Assembly: GCA_001701135.1 (NCBI GenBank)
Contig: DAAN01000004.1
Span: 1-64,000, forward strand
Origin: Bacteroidales bacterium H3
Lineage (GTDB): Bacteria > Bacteroidota > Bacteroidia > Bacteroidales > Muribaculaceae
Direction of reading: 5' to 3'
Length of the DNA: 64,000 nt
Below, piece after piece: positions 17,650-27,039 of the stretch; the first letter of the stretch is position 1, and the number at the start of each line of letters is the position of its first letter. A program made the position numbers and the translations under genes. The notes under the pieces are model-generated. The model was given only the letters and a program-made list of their open reading frames with translations. It was not told the DNA's origin and did no database searches.

Positions 17650-18351
17650 ATGGATAATCTAAAAGAAAGATATGCCCGGCAGATCATTCTTCCTCAGATA
17701 GGGGAGGAGGGCCAGCGGCGTCTGCGTAATGCTTCGGTGTTAATTGTGGGACTGGGCGGTCTCGGCTGTCCTGTGGCGCTATACCTCGCCGGAGCGGGAG
17801 TGGGCCGTATCGGGTTGTGCGATGCCGATACTGTTTCGCTGAGCAATCTGCAGCGCCAGACACTCTATGACAGCGATATGATCGGCCTACGGAAGTCAGA
17901 AGCGGCGGGTGACCGTCTGCGTGCGTTGAATCCCGATGTGGTGTGCGAGCCGATAGCGGAGCGATTCACTGACGGCAACGCCGACACACTGGTGAAACGA
18001 TACGACCTTGTGATCGATTGCAGCGACAATTTCACCACGCGTTTTCTGATCGACGATGTGTGCCGTCGTCACGGTCGACCATGGATTTTCGGGTCGATAG
18101 GGGAGTTTAACGGCTACGTGAGCACGTTCCTTCCCGGCAACAGGGACCTCGGAGCACTTTTCCCCGACAGGGAAGAACTGATGAGCCGGCCTGCTGCCTC
18201 GGGCGGTGTGCTCGGGGCTGTTCCCGGCCTTGTCGGAGCTGTCGAAGCTGCCGAAGCGCTGAAAGTGCTCTGCGGCATAGGCAATCCTCTTAGCGGCCGA
18301 GTGTTGGTGATCGACGCACTCGCCATGACGTTTGAGACATTGGAATTCTGA
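17650..18351 (+). CDS. thiF: ThiS adenylyltransferase ThiF (HesA/MoeB/ThiF family), no zinc CxxC motifs
   Basis: A 233-residue E1-like enzyme that adenylates the ThiS C-terminus. The nucleotide loop GLGGLGCPVALYLAGAG (about residues 32-48), the DADTVSLSNLQRQ arginine motif and VIDCSDNFTTR are intact. The paired CxxC zinc ligands found in E. coli ThiF/MoeB are absent; the corresponding stretch reads ALFPDREELMSRPAASGGVLG. I prefer the ATG at 17650 to an in-frame TTG two codons earlier. It follows thiH by 14 bp. Confidence 0.88.
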   Translation: MDNLKERYARQIILPQIGEEGQRRLRNASVLIVGLGGLGCPVALYLAGAGVGRIGLCDADTVSLSNLQRQTLYDSDMIGLRKSEAAGDRLRALNPDVVCEPIAERFTDGNADTLVKRYDLVIDCSDNFTTRFLIDDVCRRHGRPWIFGSIGEFNGYVSTFLPGNRDLGALFPDREELMSRPAASGGVLGAVPGLVGAVEAAEALKVLCGIGNPLSGRVLVIDALAMTFETLEF

Positions 18352-18372
18352 ATAACTCAAAAAATTTTTTAT

Positions 18373-19017
18373 ATGAAATGGAGTGAGGAGGCTTGGAATG
18401 CCGCGGCTGAGATTTACGACCGCATTCTCGCATTGCCTTTTGTGAGGGAACTCGCCGCCGGTACGCTCAGCCGCGAACGCTTTCAGTTTTATATCGGGCA
18501 GGACTCGATGTATATCGACAATTACAGCCGAGTGCTGGCTCATGTAGGCTCACGTATGCCGCGTAAGGAATGGATGGAGGATTTTCTCCGCTTCGCTTCC
18601 GACGGCATCGCCGTTGAGAAAGCTCTCCATGAGTTTTATCTCACGGGACACGACACTGACTCGCTGCGCCCGTCGCCCACATGTCTGCTGTATAATTCAT
18701 ATGAGACAGCAAAAGCGATGGCGCCCGTCGAGGTTGAGGCCGCGTCGATTCTCCCGTGTTTCTGGGTGTATCAGCGTGTGGGTGAGTCAATCATGCGGGA
18801 GTGCGCTGAGGGAAACCCCTATGCCCGCTGGATAGAGACATATGGCGACGAGGGTTTCGCCGAGTCGAACCGTCGAGCCATAGAGATTTGCGACGGACTG
18901 GCAGAGGGCGCATCCCCCGAGGTGCGGGCACAGATGACGGAGGCTTTCGTGATGTCGACCCGCATGGAGTGGATGTTCTGGGACAGTGCCTACCGTATGG
19001 AGCAGTGGCCTGTGTGA
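18373..19017 (+). CDS. tenA: Thiaminase II / aminopyrimidine aminohydrolase TenA
   Basis: A 214-residue all-helical protein. Its Cys-containing signature ILPCFWVYQRVGES (about residues 124-137) places it in the TenA_C group, which hydrolyses aminopyrimidines from degraded thiamine to HMP. In an operon without thiC this suggests that the pyrimidine half can be salvaged. It follows thiF by 21 bp and precedes thiD, the kinase acting on its product. Confidence 0.9.
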   Translation: MKWSEEAWNAAAEIYDRILALPFVRELAAGTLSRERFQFYIGQDSMYIDNYSRVLAHVGSRMPRKEWMEDFLRFASDGIAVEKALHEFYLTGHDTDSLRPSPTCLLYNSYETAKAMAPVEVEAASILPCFWVYQRVGESIMRECAEGNPYARWIETYGDEGFAESNRRAIEICDGLAEGASPEVRAQMTEAFVMSTRMEWMFWDSAYRMEQWPV

Positions 19018-19047
19018 AAAAGAATCTTTTAAATAGAAAAATCGGTT

Positions 19048-19872
19048 ATGAAACCAGATGACAGACTCGCATATCGGCGGGTGATGACAATAGCCGGGAG
19101 CGACCCCAGCGGGGGCGCAGGCGTACAGGCCGACATTAAGACCATATCGGCCTGTGGATGCTATGCCACTTCGGCCATCGTGGCCGTGGTTGACGAAAAT
19201 ACGGTAGGAGTTACCGGCGTGCATCCGGTGCCGGTGAATTTCGTCACCGGGCAGATACGTTCCATTCTCGACGATGTCGGCACCGATGCCGTGAAAATTG
19301 GCATGCTGCATTCGTCGGAACTGGTTCGTGCTGTCCGCGACACTCTCGATTGCTATCCGGGTGTTGCCGACATTGTGCTCGATCCGGTGATGGTGGCCAC
19401 ATCGGGCGACCCGCTGCTCGAATCCGATGCCGTGGCCACGGTGCGCGACGTGCTGATCCCCCGCTCGCGGGTGATCACTCCTAATATACCGGAGGCTGAA
19501 CTGCTGTTGGGCTGCAAGGTGCATTCGCAGGCCGACCTGCCCGACGTTGCCCGCGAGCTTAGCCGCCTTGGTGCGTCGGTGCTGCTGAAAGCCGGACACC
19601 TCACGGAAGGTGTGGTGGAGGATGTGTTCTACAACCGCGAGACGGGCGAAATGACGCGGTTGTGCTCGCCGAGAATCAACACGCGCAACACCCACGGCAC
19701 GGGATGCACACTCTCGTCGGCGTTTGCGTCATTTCTTGCCCGCGGCTGCCGTCTGGACGAGGCAGCGGTCAAGGCCAAGGAGTATATCGCTGCGGCAATC
19801 AGTGCCGGGGCGGCCTACGCCATAGGCCACGGCCATGGTCCGGTGCATCATTTCCACGCTTTCTGGAGCTGA
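19048..19872 (+). CDS. thiD: Hydroxymethylpyrimidine (phosphate) kinase ThiD
   Basis: A 274-residue ribokinase-fold enzyme that phosphorylates HMP twice to HMP-pyrophosphate, the partner of thiazole phosphate in the ThiE reaction. MTIAGSDPSGGAGVQADIKT (about residues 12-31) and the catalytic NTHGTGCTLSSAFASFLARG (about 214-233) are canonical. It is the last gene of the riboswitch operon and converges on the carbonic anhydrase gene. Confidence 0.94.
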   Translation: MKPDDRLAYRRVMTIAGSDPSGGAGVQADIKTISACGCYATSAIVAVVDENTVGVTGVHPVPVNFVTGQIRSILDDVGTDAVKIGMLHSSELVRAVRDTLDCYPGVADIVLDPVMVATSGDPLLESDAVATVRDVLIPRSRVITPNIPEAELLLGCKVHSQADLPDVARELSRLGASVLLKAGHLTEGVVEDVFYNRETGEMTRLCSPRINTRNTHGTGCTLSSAFASFLARGCRLDEAAVKAKEYIAAAISAGAAYAIGHGHGPVHHFHAFWS

Positions 19873-19924
19873 GGCTGCGACCCCTGCATTGACAATTTTG
19901 AGGGAATGGAGCTAAGGCTGCCGG

Positions 19925-20458
19925 TCAGAGAGGAGCGTTGTCGGGATCGGTGTACCACTTCGAATAGAAGAGGTAGTTGCGGGCGATTTTTTCGTTCAGT
20001 TCGCGCGATTTTTCGGGCTCCATCATCTTGACAAATTTGGCGGGAGCGCCGGCCCACATTTCGTGAGGGCCGATTTTGGTTTTGGAGAGCACCACAGAGC
20101 CGGCGGCCACGAGGGCGCCTTCGCCTACTTCGGCATCGTCCATCACAGTGGCACCCATGCCGATGAGAGCCAGGTCGTGGATTTTGCAGCCGTGGAGCGT
20201 GACGTTGTGGCCGATCGACACGTCATTGCCGATTTCGATGGTGGATTTCTGATATAGCGTGTGGAGCACGGAACCGTCCTGAATGTTCACACGGTTGCCG
20301 ATGCGGATTGAGTTTACATCGCCGCGCAGCACGGTGTTGAACCACACGCTGCACTCGTCGCCCATGACGACGTCGCCGACCACAGTGGCGTTTTCGGCCA
20401 GAAAACAGTCGCGGCCGATCCGGGGTGTGATGCCCCGCAGGGGTATTATCAGTGCCAT
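19925..20458 (-). CDS. Gamma-carbonic anhydrase family protein
   Basis: A 177-residue left-handed beta-helix protein with hexapeptide repeats and the metal-binding histidine region (SIGHNVTLHGCKI, about residues 80-92). The family includes active zinc/iron carbonic anhydrases and YrdA-like proteins of unclear role. It follows the aminopeptidase gene by 18 bp and is likely co-transcribed with it. Confidence 0.88.
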   Translation of the reverse strand: MALIIPLRGITPRIGRDCFLAENATVVGDVVMGDECSVWFNTVLRGDVNSIRIGNRVNIQDGSVLHTLYQKSTIEIGNDVSIGHNVTLHGCKIHDLALIGMGATVMDDAEVGEGALVAAGSVVLSKTKIGPHEMWAGAPAKFVKMMEPEKSRELNEKIARNYLFYSKWYTDPDNAPL

Positions 20459-20476
20459 TTGTTATGAAATAAGCTC

Positions 20477-22264
20477 TTATTTTTTCAGTTCTTTGGTTTT
20501 TTCTGCGAGCCAGGCTTTCTGTGCGGCGTCGAGGCGCGGCGACAGACGGTCGTAGACCATTTTGTGGTAGCCGTTGACCCAGTTGATTTCTTCCTGCGTC
20601 ATCAGGTTGGTGTCGAAGAGCGAGAGATCCCAGGGGAAGAGTGTCATAGGCTCGAAACGGTAGAAATGTCCGAATTCGGTGGTGAAGGCGTCGACTGTGA
20701 GCACAAGGTTTTCGCAACGTATGCCATGCATGCCGGTGATGTATAGGCCGGGCTCGTTGGAGGTGAGCATGCCCGGACGCAGAGTCACCGGCACGGTGTT
20801 GAGGCGGATACTCTGCGGGCCTTCGTGAACATTCAGGAAGTGGCCGACGCCGTGACCGGTGCCATGGAGGTAGTTTAGTCCCTCTTTCCAGAGGAACTGG
20901 TGGGCGAGGCAGTCGAGCTGATCGCCGCGGGTGCCTTCGGGGTAGATGGCGGTTGCCAGGGCTATGTGTCCCTTCATCACCAGTGTGAAGTCGTGGCGTT
21001 CGCGGTCGGTGGGTGTTCCCAGGGCTATGGTGCGGGTGATGTCGGTGGTGCCGTCGAGATACTGGGCGCCCGAGTCGATCAGCAGCAGACCCTGCGGATG
21101 GATGTCGGATGAAGTCTCGGGTGTGGCGGAATAGTGCACGATTGCTCCGTGGGGACCGTATCCGGCGATTGTCTCGAACGATTCGTCGAAATAGAGATCC
21201 TGTTTGGAGCGGTACTCGGTGAGAATGTCGGCCACGGCAAGCTCTGTCAGCCCTTCGCTCTCGCGGAGCCTTCGTTCGATCTCCATGAATGCGCCTACCA
21301 GTGCGGCACCATCTTTCTCCATGGCGTTGCGTATGCCGGCAATCTGGGTGGAATTCTTGACAGCTTTGAGCAGAGGGATGGGGGAAGCGCCCGCAACCGC
21401 GCGGTCACCAAGGGCGTCGACCAGCCGGGCGGCCACACGGGCGCCCTCGTAGAGCACCGTAGCCGATGCCGGAAGCGAAGACAGGAAGGGGATGACGGTG
21501 TCGTAGGGGGCTACGGATACATTGGCCGCTGCCAGAGCGTCGGCAACCTCGGGGGTGATCTTCTCCTCCTTTATAAATAATGTGTTCCCCTCGGGGGAGA
21601 GATAGAGAAACGCATAGGCCACGGGGTTGCAGTTTACGTCGCGCGAACGGATGTTGAGGGTCCATGCCACTTCCGCCAGGTCGCTGACCAGAAGCGAACC
21701 GGCGCCCTGGAGTTTCACTTCGTCGAGGATGCGGGCGATTTTCTCTACAGCAGAACGGCCTGCGTATTTATCTTCGTGGATGAACGCCGGGCATGCCGGG
21801 AGCGAGGGGCGGTCGGACCAAATGGCGTCGACGGGTGCGAAATTGGTGTCGAGTTTCAGGCCGTGGCGCTGGAGAGCGGCGCGCAGCTGCGCCACCTGTG
21901 AGGCGGGAAACAGGAGACCGTCGATGCCCACTGTCTGTCCCTTGATCAGCCGGGATACGAGATAGGCTGTGATTGAAGGTGTGTCGGGCAATCCCTCTTT
22001 CATCAGTGTGATGCCTGTGCCCTCGAGTTGTTCTGCTGCCTGAAGGAAGTATCGCGAGTCGGTCCAGAGTAGCGCTTCCTTCTCGGTTATGACGAGAGTG
22101 CCTGCCGAACCGGTGAAACCGCTGAGCCACCGGCGCACCTGCCAGTGGGCGGCGATATATTCGCCTAAGTGAGGGTCGGTCTGAGGTATGATGGCTGCTG
22201 CCACCGACGCTTTTTTCATTTCGGCGCGGAAAGCTCCGATTCGGTCGATTATCTGCTGTTTCAT
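20477..22264 (-). CDS. pepP: Xaa-Pro aminopeptidase (M24B)
   Basis: A 595-residue metallopeptidase that removes N-terminal residues preceding proline. Two creatinase-type N-terminal domains are followed by the pita-bread catalytic domain, with metal ligands in LLIDSGAQYLDGTTDITRT (two Asp), HGTGHGVGHFLNVHEG (His), TSNEPGLY (Glu) and RCENL (Glu). The length matches the eukaryote-like long form common in Bacteroidales. After its stop codon (TAA) comes GAGCTT, a short motif seen at other gene ends in this window. Confidence 0.92.
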   Translation of the reverse strand: MKQQIIDRIGAFRAEMKKASVAAAIIPQTDPHLGEYIAAHWQVRRWLSGFTGSAGTLVITEKEALLWTDSRYFLQAAEQLEGTGITLMKEGLPDTPSITAYLVSRLIKGQTVGIDGLLFPASQVAQLRAALQRHGLKLDTNFAPVDAIWSDRPSLPACPAFIHEDKYAGRSAVEKIARILDEVKLQGAGSLLVSDLAEVAWTLNIRSRDVNCNPVAYAFLYLSPEGNTLFIKEEKITPEVADALAAANVSVAPYDTVIPFLSSLPASATVLYEGARVAARLVDALGDRAVAGASPIPLLKAVKNSTQIAGIRNAMEKDGAALVGAFMEIERRLRESEGLTELAVADILTEYRSKQDLYFDESFETIAGYGPHGAIVHYSATPETSSDIHPQGLLLIDSGAQYLDGTTDITRTIALGTPTDRERHDFTLVMKGHIALATAIYPEGTRGDQLDCLAHQFLWKEGLNYLHGTGHGVGHFLNVHEGPQSIRLNTVPVTLRPGMLTSNEPGLYITGMHGIRCENLVLTVDAFTTEFGHFYRFEPMTLFPWDLSLFDTNLMTQEEINWVNGYHKMVYDRLSPRLDAAQKAWLAEKTKELKK

Positions 22265-22588
22265 TATAATATTGTATTTCTTGTTTTCGGTATCATGGAG
22301 AGCCTGTCGTCGGTGTCGTCAGGCGCATGTGATGAAACATGCCCCAAGAGCATGCCGAGAAACGGGCTTAAAGGGTTGGTTTTGCAAATTTACTGAAAAA
22401 ATCTCTCGGTTGTATCTCGCAGAGCTGATTTTTTGAGGTTATGCGCTCTCTCCGGCGCTGACAGGGAGGGCGCGATGGAAATGTGTTGAAATTTAGGCCT
22501 GTAGGGGCGCTGAACCCCTGCTGCACGTGAAGCGCCGAGATTTTTCGATGCTTTTTTCGGAAAAATATTGAAATTTTTTACTGAAATA
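22265..22588. other. Spacer between pepP and the tRNA cluster
   Basis: No gene is visible. A minus-strand TAAATTTG at 22385-22392 could be the -7 element for pepP, without a good -33. The rest contains no convincing repeat or RNA. Confidence 0.35.
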
Positions 22589-22620
22589 TTTGGCGGTTTC
22601 AAAAAGTGTGCGTAACTTTG
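22589..22620 (+). promoter_or_regulatory. Promoter of the tRNA-tuf operon
   Basis: TTTG at 22589-22592, a 20-bp spacer and TAACTTTG at 22613-22620. It is the only strong promoter before the four tRNAs and tuf, with about 170 nt of leader before the first tRNA. Confidence 0.75.
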
Positions 22621-22798
22621 CAACCGCAAATGAGACGGAAACCTCCTCTCAAAGGTTAAAGTTTCAACGCCCAGTCTTTCGGAAAAGTTTAGAATTCTAA
22701 AGAGAATTTCAGATTTTGCTTCAAAATCGCTTTTCTGCAGCGGGCATGGAAAAACCTGGCGCCTACAACGTCGCAGGCCTTAGAACCTTGAAAAGTAT

Positions 22799-22872
22799 GC
22801 CTCTTTAGCTCAGTTGGCCAGAGCACGTGATTTGTAATCTCGGGGTCGTTGGTTCGAATCCGACAAGAGGCT
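22799..22872 (+). tRNA. tRNA-Thr (TGT)
   Basis: The acceptor strands GCCTCTT and AAGAGGC pair fully. The anticodon loop TTTGTAA contains TGT and the T arm has GGTTCGAATCC. One T-T mismatch sits in the anticodon stem. CCA is not encoded. Confidence 0.93.
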
Positions 22873-22915
22873 CAGTTGTTTGAACGCATTCGAAATTTAT
22901 TGAAATTTCGCTATA

Positions 22916-22997
22916 GGGCGTGTTCCAGAGTGGCCAAATGGGGCAGACTGTAAATCTGCTGGCTTTGCCTTCGGTGGTTCGAATCCATCCGCGCCCA
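22916..22997 (+). tRNA. tRNA-Tyr (GTA)
   Basis: Acceptor GGGCGTG pairs with CGCGCCC. The anticodon loop CTGTAAA gives GTA. The long variable arm (about CTGGCTTTGCCTTC) marks it as a class II tRNA. Confidence 0.93.
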
Positions 22998-23045
22998 CAA
23001 TTACCTGCTTCCGCACAGCTTCGGCCTGCGGCCAAGACAGACAAT

Positions 23046-23118
23046 GCGGAAGTAGCTCAGTCGATAGAGCATCAGCCTTCCAAGCTGAGGGTCGCGGGTT
23101 TGAACCCCGTCTTCCGCT
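23046..23118 (+). tRNA. tRNA-Gly (TCC)
   Basis: Acceptor GCGGAAG pairs with CTTCCGC. The anticodon loop CTTCCAA gives TCC; the T arm is GGGTTTGAACCCC. Confidence 0.93.
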
Positions 23119-23154
23119 CTCCGACAAACCCGGTATCAGCCGGATGACATATTT

Positions 23155-23226
<72 letters not shown>

Positions 23227-23521
23227 CTCCAACGCCAAGATGCCTCGTTATGCACGCCATTGCGGGGCTGTTTGGCTGAAAGAAACTCAATCGGGTTACA
23301 GGGGCCGGTGCCCCGGGCCTGAAACCACAACGGAAACGTTGCCAATCGTTGTCAGTCTCTTCCACGGTGCAGACCGCTGGCAACCCCGCCGGAAACCCGC
23401 CTGAGCGGTCGGTGAGGCTGAAAAAAAGCTAACTGACGGTTGGCTTTCTGTGCTAACCGCAAAAGGCCACCCACAGCGCTTCTCAAGATTTTAATCACCA
23501 AAAATAGATTTATAGCAAGTT
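23227..23521 (+). other. Leader between tRNA-Thr and tuf
   Basis: There is no gene in this 295-bp stretch. It has short inverted repeats, such as GACCGCT with AGCGGTC (around 23370-23413) and AGCTAAC with GGTTGGCT shortly after. There is no U-tract terminator and no new promoter, so tuf is probably read from the tRNA promoter and the leader may fold as a processing or control region. Confidence 0.4.
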
Positions 23522-24706
23522 ATGGCTAAAGAGAAATTCGAAAGAACCAAACCGCATGTGAACATCGGTACCATCGGCCACGTCGACCATGGTAAAACCA
23601 CTCTGACGGCTGCAATCACAACCGTCCTCGCCAAGAAAGGCCTTTCCGAAGTTAAGTCGTTCGACCAGATCGACAACGCCCCCGAGGAAAAGGAACGTGG
23701 TATCACAATCAACACCGCACACGTAGAATACGAGACCGCAAACCGTCACTACGCTCACGTTGACTGCCCCGGACACGCCGACTACGTTAAGAACATGGTT
23801 ACCGGTGCTGCCCAGATGGACGGTGCTATCATCGTGGTAGCCGCTACCGACGGTCCCATGCCCCAGACCCGCGAGCACATCCTTCTCGCCCGTCAGGTGA
23901 ACGTTCCCCGTCTGGTTGTGTTCCTGAACAAGTGCGACATGGTCGACGACGAAGAGATGCTCGAACTCGTCGAGATGGAAATGCGCGAACTCCTCTCAGC
24001 CTACGACTACGATGGCGACAACACTCCTATCATCCGCGGTTCCGCACTCGGCGCCCTCAACGGCGAACCCCAGTGGGAAGAAAAGGTTATGGAGCTGATG
24101 GAAGCTGTCGACAACTGGATTCCCCTGCCTCCCCGCGACATCGACAAACCCTTCCTGATGCCTGTTGAGGACGTCTTCTCGATCACCGGTCGTGGCACCG
24201 TTGCTACCGGTCGTATCGAAACCGGCGTTGTCAAGGTTGGTGACGAAGTTCAGATCATGGGTCTTGGCGCCGACATGAAGTCGACCGTTACCGGTGTCGA
24301 AATGTTCCGCAAGCTCCTCGACGAGGGCGAAGCCGGCGACAACGTTGGTCTGCTTCTCCGCGGTATCGACAAGAAAGACATCCGTCGCGGTATGGTAATC
24401 TGCCACCCCGGACTTGTTAAGCCCCACTCTGAATTCAAGGCTTCTGTCTACATCCTCAAGAAAGAGGAAGGCGGCCGTCACACTCCTTTCCACAACCACT
24501 ATCGTCCCCAGTTCTACATCCGTACCCTCGACGTGACCGGTGAAATCACCCTCCCCGAAGGCGTAGAAATGGTAATGCCCGGCGACCACGTGGAAATCAA
24601 CGTGAAGCTCATCACCCCCGTTGCTTGCGACAAGGGTCTGCGTTTCGCCATCCGCGAAGGCGGTCGTACCGTTGGTTCCGGCCAGATCACCGAAATCCTC
24701 GACTAA
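23522..24706 (+). CDS. tuf: Elongation factor Tu
   Basis: A 394-residue GTPase that delivers aminoacyl-tRNA to the ribosome. The G motifs GHVDHGKTT (about residues 19-27), DCPGH (about 81-85) and NKCD (about 136-139) are intact, and domains II and III are complete. Codon use is strongly biased toward C-ending codons, as expected of a highly expressed gene. It sits between four tRNAs and tRNA-Trp, a common bacterial arrangement. Confidence 0.98.
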   Translation: MAKEKFERTKPHVNIGTIGHVDHGKTTLTAAITTVLAKKGLSEVKSFDQIDNAPEEKERGITINTAHVEYETANRHYAHVDCPGHADYVKNMVTGAAQMDGAIIVVAATDGPMPQTREHILLARQVNVPRLVVFLNKCDMVDDEEMLELVEMEMRELLSAYDYDGDNTPIIRGSALGALNGEPQWEEKVMELMEAVDNWIPLPPRDIDKPFLMPVEDVFSITGRGTVATGRIETGVVKVGDEVQIMGLGADMKSTVTGVEMFRKLLDEGEAGDNVGLLLRGIDKKDIRRGMVICHPGLVKPHSEFKASVYILKKEEGGRHTPFHNHYRPQFYIRTLDVTGEITLPEGVEMVMPGDHVEINVKLITPVACDKGLRFAIREGGRTVGSGQITEILD

Positions 24707-24737
24707 TCCCATTCAAGGATAGGTCCTGACCATACAA

Positions 24738-24783
24738 GGAAAGCGTCGGCCTCAAGGCTCGCGCCAGCAAACCGGCGCTTTCC
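24738..24783 (+). repeat. Hairpin between tuf and tRNA-Trp
   Basis: GGAAAGCG (24738-24745) pairs with CGCTTTCC (24776-24783), extended inward by CGG/CCG. There is no U tract, so it is more likely a processing or stability element than a terminator. Confidence 0.5.
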
Positions 24784-24788
24784 ATCAT

Positions 24789-24861
24789 ACGGGTTTAGCT
24801 CAGTTGGTAGAGCACTGGTCTCCAAAACCAGGTGTCGGGAGTTCGAGTCTCTCAACCCGTG
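24789..24861 (+). tRNA. tRNA-Trp (CCA)
   Basis: Acceptor ACGGGTT pairs with AACCCGT and the discriminator is G. The anticodon loop CTCCAAA gives CCA. It lies directly before secE, as in many bacteria. Confidence 0.95.
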
Positions 24862-24876
24862 CCAAAAGTACTCTAA

Positions 24877-25077
24877 ATGAAAAAATTGAAATTACTTACG
24901 AGCATAGAGGAGTCTTACGACGAGCTTCGTTACAAGACTTCATGGCCCACCAGGACCCAGCTGATCAAAAGCGCTTGTATCGTGATGATTGCTTCCGTGA
25001 TTATCGCTCTGATAATCTTAGTCATGGATCAAGTGGTAGAGACGCTGATGCATTTTATCTACAGCCTCCATTCGTAA
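24877..25077 (+). CDS. secE: Preprotein translocase subunit SecE
   Basis: A 66-residue single-span protein of the SecYEG channel. The amphipathic helix with YDELRYKTSWPTRTQLIKS (about residues 14-32) and one membrane segment (about 35-53) are typical of the short bacterial form. It starts 15 bp after tRNA-Trp and 22 bp before nusG. Confidence 0.95.
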   Translation: MKKLKLLTSIEESYDELRYKTSWPTRTQLIKSACIVMIASVIIALIILVMDQVVETLMHFIYSLHS

Positions 25078-25099
25078 TCTATTCAGTGGTAATTGAGCA

Positions 25100-25690
25100 A
25101 TGTCTGAAAACGTTGAAAACAATCCTTTCTCCCGCCCTAAAGCTCCGAAAAGAGCATGGTACGTTCTTCGCGCCATCTCCGGTAAGGAAGCAAAGGTGAA
25201 AGAACTCCTTGACGGTGCGATCAAAAACACCGACCTCGGAAATCATGTTTTCCAGGTGCTTATTCCCACCGAAAAGGTGCTTGCTGTCAAAAACGGCAAG
25301 AAAACAATCAAGGAACGCAACCTCTACTCGGGTTACGTCTTTGTGGAAGCTGAACTTATCGGAGAAGTAGTTCACGAGCTTACAAACACCACAAATGTCA
25401 TCGACTTCCTCAAAGGCCGCGGCAAGGACGCCAAGCCCGAACCGCTGCGCGAGAGCGAGGTGATGCGTATGCTCGGCACTGCCGACGAGATCAATGAGAA
25501 ACTCGATGAAGACATTGTCAACGACTACATGGTCGGCGAAACCGTCAAGGTCAATGCCGGCGCGTTCAGTGGCTTCAATGGCAAGATTACTGAAGTCTTC
25601 CCCGACAAGAAGAAGCTCAAGGTGATGGTTCGCATCTTCGGACGCGAGACACCCCTCGAACTTGAAAACTCGCAGGTAGAACGTGAATAA
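25100..25690 (+). CDS. nusG: Transcription termination/antitermination factor NusG
   Basis: A 196-residue protein with an N-terminal NGN domain (AWYVLRAISGKEAKVKELL, about residues 14-32) that binds RNA polymerase, and a C-terminal KOW domain (VKVNAGAFSGFNGKITEV, about 149-166) for Rho or S10. It is slightly longer than E. coli NusG because of its N-terminal end and the linker. It follows secE by 22 bp. Confidence 0.95.
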   Translation: MSENVENNPFSRPKAPKRAWYVLRAISGKEAKVKELLDGAIKNTDLGNHVFQVLIPTEKVLAVKNGKKTIKERNLYSGYVFVEAELIGEVVHELTNTTNVIDFLKGRGKDAKPEPLRESEVMRMLGTADEINEKLDEDIVNDYMVGETVKVNAGAFSGFNGKITEVFPDKKKLKVMVRIFGRETPLELENSQVERE

Positions 25691-25867
25691 CGACCTGTCG
25701 GTGGGTGAACACCGGTAGGTCGTCGCTCAGTTTACTGAGCGCAAGGGTCTCTCGAAACTGGTAAGTATAGGCGCTTTGCCGGAGGGTATCACGAGGAATG
25801 GTTACGCGTCCTCCTGACCCGCTAACGGATAGGCGCATTTCGTTAATTAAATAAAGCTTTAATCACA
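25690..25867 (+). other. Structured leader before rplK
   Basis: Two clear hairpins follow the nusG stop: ACGACCT/AGGTCGT (25690-25696 with 25717-25723), with an inner CGGTG/CACCG, and GCTCAG/CTGAGC (25725-25730 with 25735-25740). The octamer ATAGGCGC occurs twice further on. Ribosomal protein L1 represses L11-L1 translation by binding its leader in other bacteria, and this region is in the right place for that; no L1-site match was established. Confidence 0.4.
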
Positions 25868-26311
25868 ATGGCAAAAGAAATTGCTGGACAGATCAAACTG
25901 CAGATTAAAGGTGGTGCTGCAAACCCCTCGCCCCCAGTAGGCCCTGCCCTGGGTTCCAAGGGTATCAACATCATGGAATTCTGCAAGCAGTTCAACGCCC
26001 GCACCCAGGATAAGGCCGGCAAAGTTCTTCCTGTAGTCATCACTTACTACACCGACAAGAGCTTCGACTTTATCGTAAAGACTCCTCCTGTGGCTATTCA
26101 GCTGCTCGAGGCTGCCAAGGTCAAGAAAGGTTCGGCTCAGCCCAACCGTACCAAGGTTGCAGAAGTCACCTGGGATCAGGTGAAGACTATCGCAGAAGAC
26201 AAAATGCCCGATTTGAACTGTTTTACCGTCGCATCGGCCATGAAAATGGTTGCAGGTACTGCCAGAAGCATGGGTATCACCGTAAAGGGTGCTTTCCCCG
26301 AAAACATTTAA
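25868..26311 (+). CDS. rplK: 50S ribosomal protein L11
   Basis: A 147-residue protein of the GTPase-associated centre. It starts with the usual [20 protein letters not shown] (about residues 8-27), and the C-terminal RNA-binding domain ends in [10 protein letters not shown]. Standard length and place after nusG. Confidence 0.97.
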   Translation: MAKEIAGQIKLQIKGGAANPSPPVGPALGSKGINIMEFCKQFNARTQDKAGKVLPVVITYYTDKSFDFIVKTPPVAIQLLEAAKVKKGSAQPNRTKVAEVTWDQVKTIAEDKMPDLNCFTVASAMKMVAGTARSMGITVKGAFPENI

Positions 26312-26324
26312 ACTTCAAACTGAC

Positions 26325-27020
26325 ATGGGAAAACTTACTAAAAATCAGAAGTTAGCTTTATCGAAGATTGAAGTCGGGAAGGCATACTCGCTTGCTGAGG
26401 CTGCCGAAAAGGTAAAGGAAACCAATTACGCCAAATTCGACGCATCTTTCGATATCGACGTCCGCCTCGGTGTTGACCCCCGCAAGGCCAACCAGATGGT
26501 TCGCGGCGTTGTTACACTCCCTCACGGCACAGGTAAGACCATCCGCGTGCTCGTTCTCTGCACCCCCGACCAGGAGGCCGCTGCCAAGGCAGCAGGCGCC
26601 GACTATGTAGGCCTTGACGAATACATCGACAAGATCAAGGGTGGCTGGACCGACATCGACGTGATCATTACCCAGCCCGCTATCATGGGTAAAATCGGTG
26701 CTCTGGGCCGTATCCTCGGTCCCCGTGGCCTGATGCCTAACCCCAAGAGCGGCACCGTGACCCCCGACGTAGCCAAGGCTGTTGAAGAGGTGAAGAAGGG
26801 TAAGATCGACTTTAAGGTCGACAAGAACGGTATCGTGCACACATCCATCGGCAAGGTGAGCTTCACTCCCGAGCAGATGCGCGACAACGCACGCGAGTTC
26901 ATCAACACCCTTATCAAACTCAAGCCCGCTACCGCAAAGGGTACTTACATCAAGAGTATTTACGTTTCGAGCACAATGGGTCCCGGCATCAAAGTCGATT
27001 CTAAAACCATTGACGAATAA
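26325..27020 (+). CDS. rplA: 50S ribosomal protein L1
   Basis: A 231-residue L1-stalk protein. The start is the ATG at 26325 ([16 protein letters not shown]), 13 bp after rplK; an upstream in-frame ATG at 26289 overlaps rplK and is unlikely. [19 protein letters not shown] (about residues 129-147) is the family signature. Confidence 0.97.
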   Translation: MGKLTKNQKLALSKIEVGKAYSLAEAAEKVKETNYAKFDASFDIDVRLGVDPRKANQMVRGVVTLPHGTGKTIRVLVLCTPDQEAAAKAAGADYVGLDEYIDKIKGGWTDIDVIITQPAIMGKIGALGRILGPRGLMPNPKSGTVTPDVAKAVEEVKKGKIDFKVDKNGIVHTSIGKVSFTPEQMRDNAREFINTLIKLKPATAKGTYIKSIYVSSTMGPGIKVDSKTIDE

Positions 27021-27039
27021 TCTTTAAAGGACTACGACA

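Noticed and set aside
23227..23521. A fifth RNA gene between tRNA-Thr and tuf
   Set aside because: No cloverleaf or known RNA consensus could be drawn; only short inverted repeats are present.
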